NCBI GenBank assembly: GCA_902536555.1
Contig: CACAXR010000001.1
Location: 1 to 64,000, forward strand
DNA: 64,000 nt
Direction: 5' to 3'
Origin: an uncultured Prochlorococcus sp.
GTDB taxonomy: Bacteria; Cyanobacteriota; Cyanobacteriia; PCC-6307; Cyanobiaceae
In this document: positions 63,156 through 64,000 of the stretch, one piece after another
Layout of the letters: each line of letters begins with the position of its first letter
Numbering within the stretch: position 1 is the first letter of the stretch
Translations under genes and position numbers: made by a program
Notes under the pieces: generated by a model
Database searches by the model: none
Told to the model about the DNA's origin: nothing
What the model saw: the letters and a program-made list of their open reading frames with translations, nothing else

Positions 63156-64000
63156 TTATTTAGAGGTGTATGCGGCTCTTTTTCGTTCTAGTAATAACGG
63201 AACTGCAACACAAGCCACATTCAATGATTCTACAATCTCACTATGCGGAATTGTAATTGTTTCATTAAAAGCTTCTTGAATTTTTTTATGAATACCTTGA
63301 CCTTCATTACCCAAAATTAATGCTGTACGTCTAGACCAATCAACTTCCCAGTAAGGTTTTGAAGGTTTTTTTGAACTCTCATTATGGCTACTAGTAGAGA
63401 AAATCTTAAATCCTACATTTGATAATTCAGACAAAGTCTTAAGTAAAGAATTTAATATTTCTTCTTCAATGCCATCAAATCTTAAAAATGGCAGATGAAA
63501 AACTGCACCTGAGGATGCTCTTAATACCTTTTGGCCTAATGGGTGCGCACCTCCAGCTAAAAAAATTGCATTGACACCCGCAGCTAAAGCGGTTCTAAAT
63601 AGATTACCCATATTCCCAGGATCTTGAATTCTGTCGAGAACAAGAACAAAATCATCTTTTCTATTAAATTGATAATTAGGTATTGCTGAAATCTCTACTA
63701 AAGCTGCTATTCCATCTGGATTAATTGTTGAAATCGCAGATGCCAAGACTTCCTCTGAGACAATATTTATTAATGACTCATCAAATTTTTTGCTTAGATT
63801 TTGATTCTTTCTTAGCCATTTTTCGGTAACTAAAATCTTAGAGGGATTTTTTCCAGACTTCAGCAATTCTTCAATGAGATGTGTACCCTCTATGCAAAAA
63901 AAGTCTTGATCTTTTGGAGATGATCCTCTTTTAAATGATCTAAATCTTTTAACTAGATTATTGTTTTTACTAGTTATTTTTAAAAAAGTATTTTCTATGA
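63156..64000 (-). CDS. TrmH/SpoU-family RNA methyltransferase, 5' end beyond the window
   Basis: LVLDRIQDPGNMGNLFRTALAAGVNAIFL; LILGNEGQGI. The frame stays open upstream of 63866 (ITSKNNNLVKRFRSFKRGSSPKDQDFFCIEGTHLIEELLKSG) to the window edge. Confidence 0.92.
   Translation of the reverse strand, partial: IENTFLKITSKNNNLVKRFRSFKRGSSPKDQDFFCIEGTHLIEELLKSGKNPSKILVTEKWLRKNQNLSKKFDESLINIVSEEVLASAISTINPDGIAALVEISAIPNYQFNRKDDFVLVLDRIQDPGNMGNLFRTALAAGVNAIFLAGGAHPLGQKVLRASSGAVFHLPFLRFDGIEEEILNSLLKTLSELSNVGFKIFSTSSHNESSKKPSKPYWEVDWSRRTALILGNEGQGIHKKIQEAFNETITIPHSEIVESLNVACVAVPLLLERKRAAYTSK

Overview
AT-rich picocyanobacterial chromosome window. Gene content (NiSOD sodN/sodX with a Ni-permease-like gene, Ftn2/ZipN, ftsH, LarB, TIGR03792) suggests a high-light Prochlorococcus; this is inferred from content only. 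About 1-28.1 kb is a surface-carbohydrate genomic island. It holds: (a) a cupin / radical-SAM-SPASM / FAD mutase-like / 2OG oxygenase / LIC12192-family / MTA-SAH-nucleosidase gene run; (b) a nonulosonic (sialic-type) acid set: neuB, neuC, a stand-alone CBS protein and neuA; (c) a segment around an intact tRNA-Ala(GGC) surrounded by three partial tRNA-Ala remnants that delimit single cargo genes, plus a ~90 bp direct repeat; (d) two fused nucleotidyltransferase enzymes (NTase-kinase and NTase-HAD); (e) glycosyltransferases, methyltransferases, a formyltransferase and a MraY/WecA-like transferase. About 28.3-64 kb is conserved core: lexA, argF, ftsH, ribD, cobL, nadK, pheS, surE, ribF, thiE, thiS, larB, a trmD-ispF fused ORF, era, phoH, rpsP, ffh, ftn2, pdhA, a sigma factor, nnrD/E, mnmA, lnt, an FKBP-type PPIase, sodN-sodX-Ni permease, trpC, lpdA and a spoU methyltransferase. 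Best candidates for new biology: the tRNA-Ala fragment/cargo array at 15.4-18.4 kb, the radical-SAM carbohydrate cluster at 0-4.7 kb with a terminator-like palindrome inside a start region, and the NTase-kinase/NTase-HAD pair. All family calls come from reading motifs; no database search was run.
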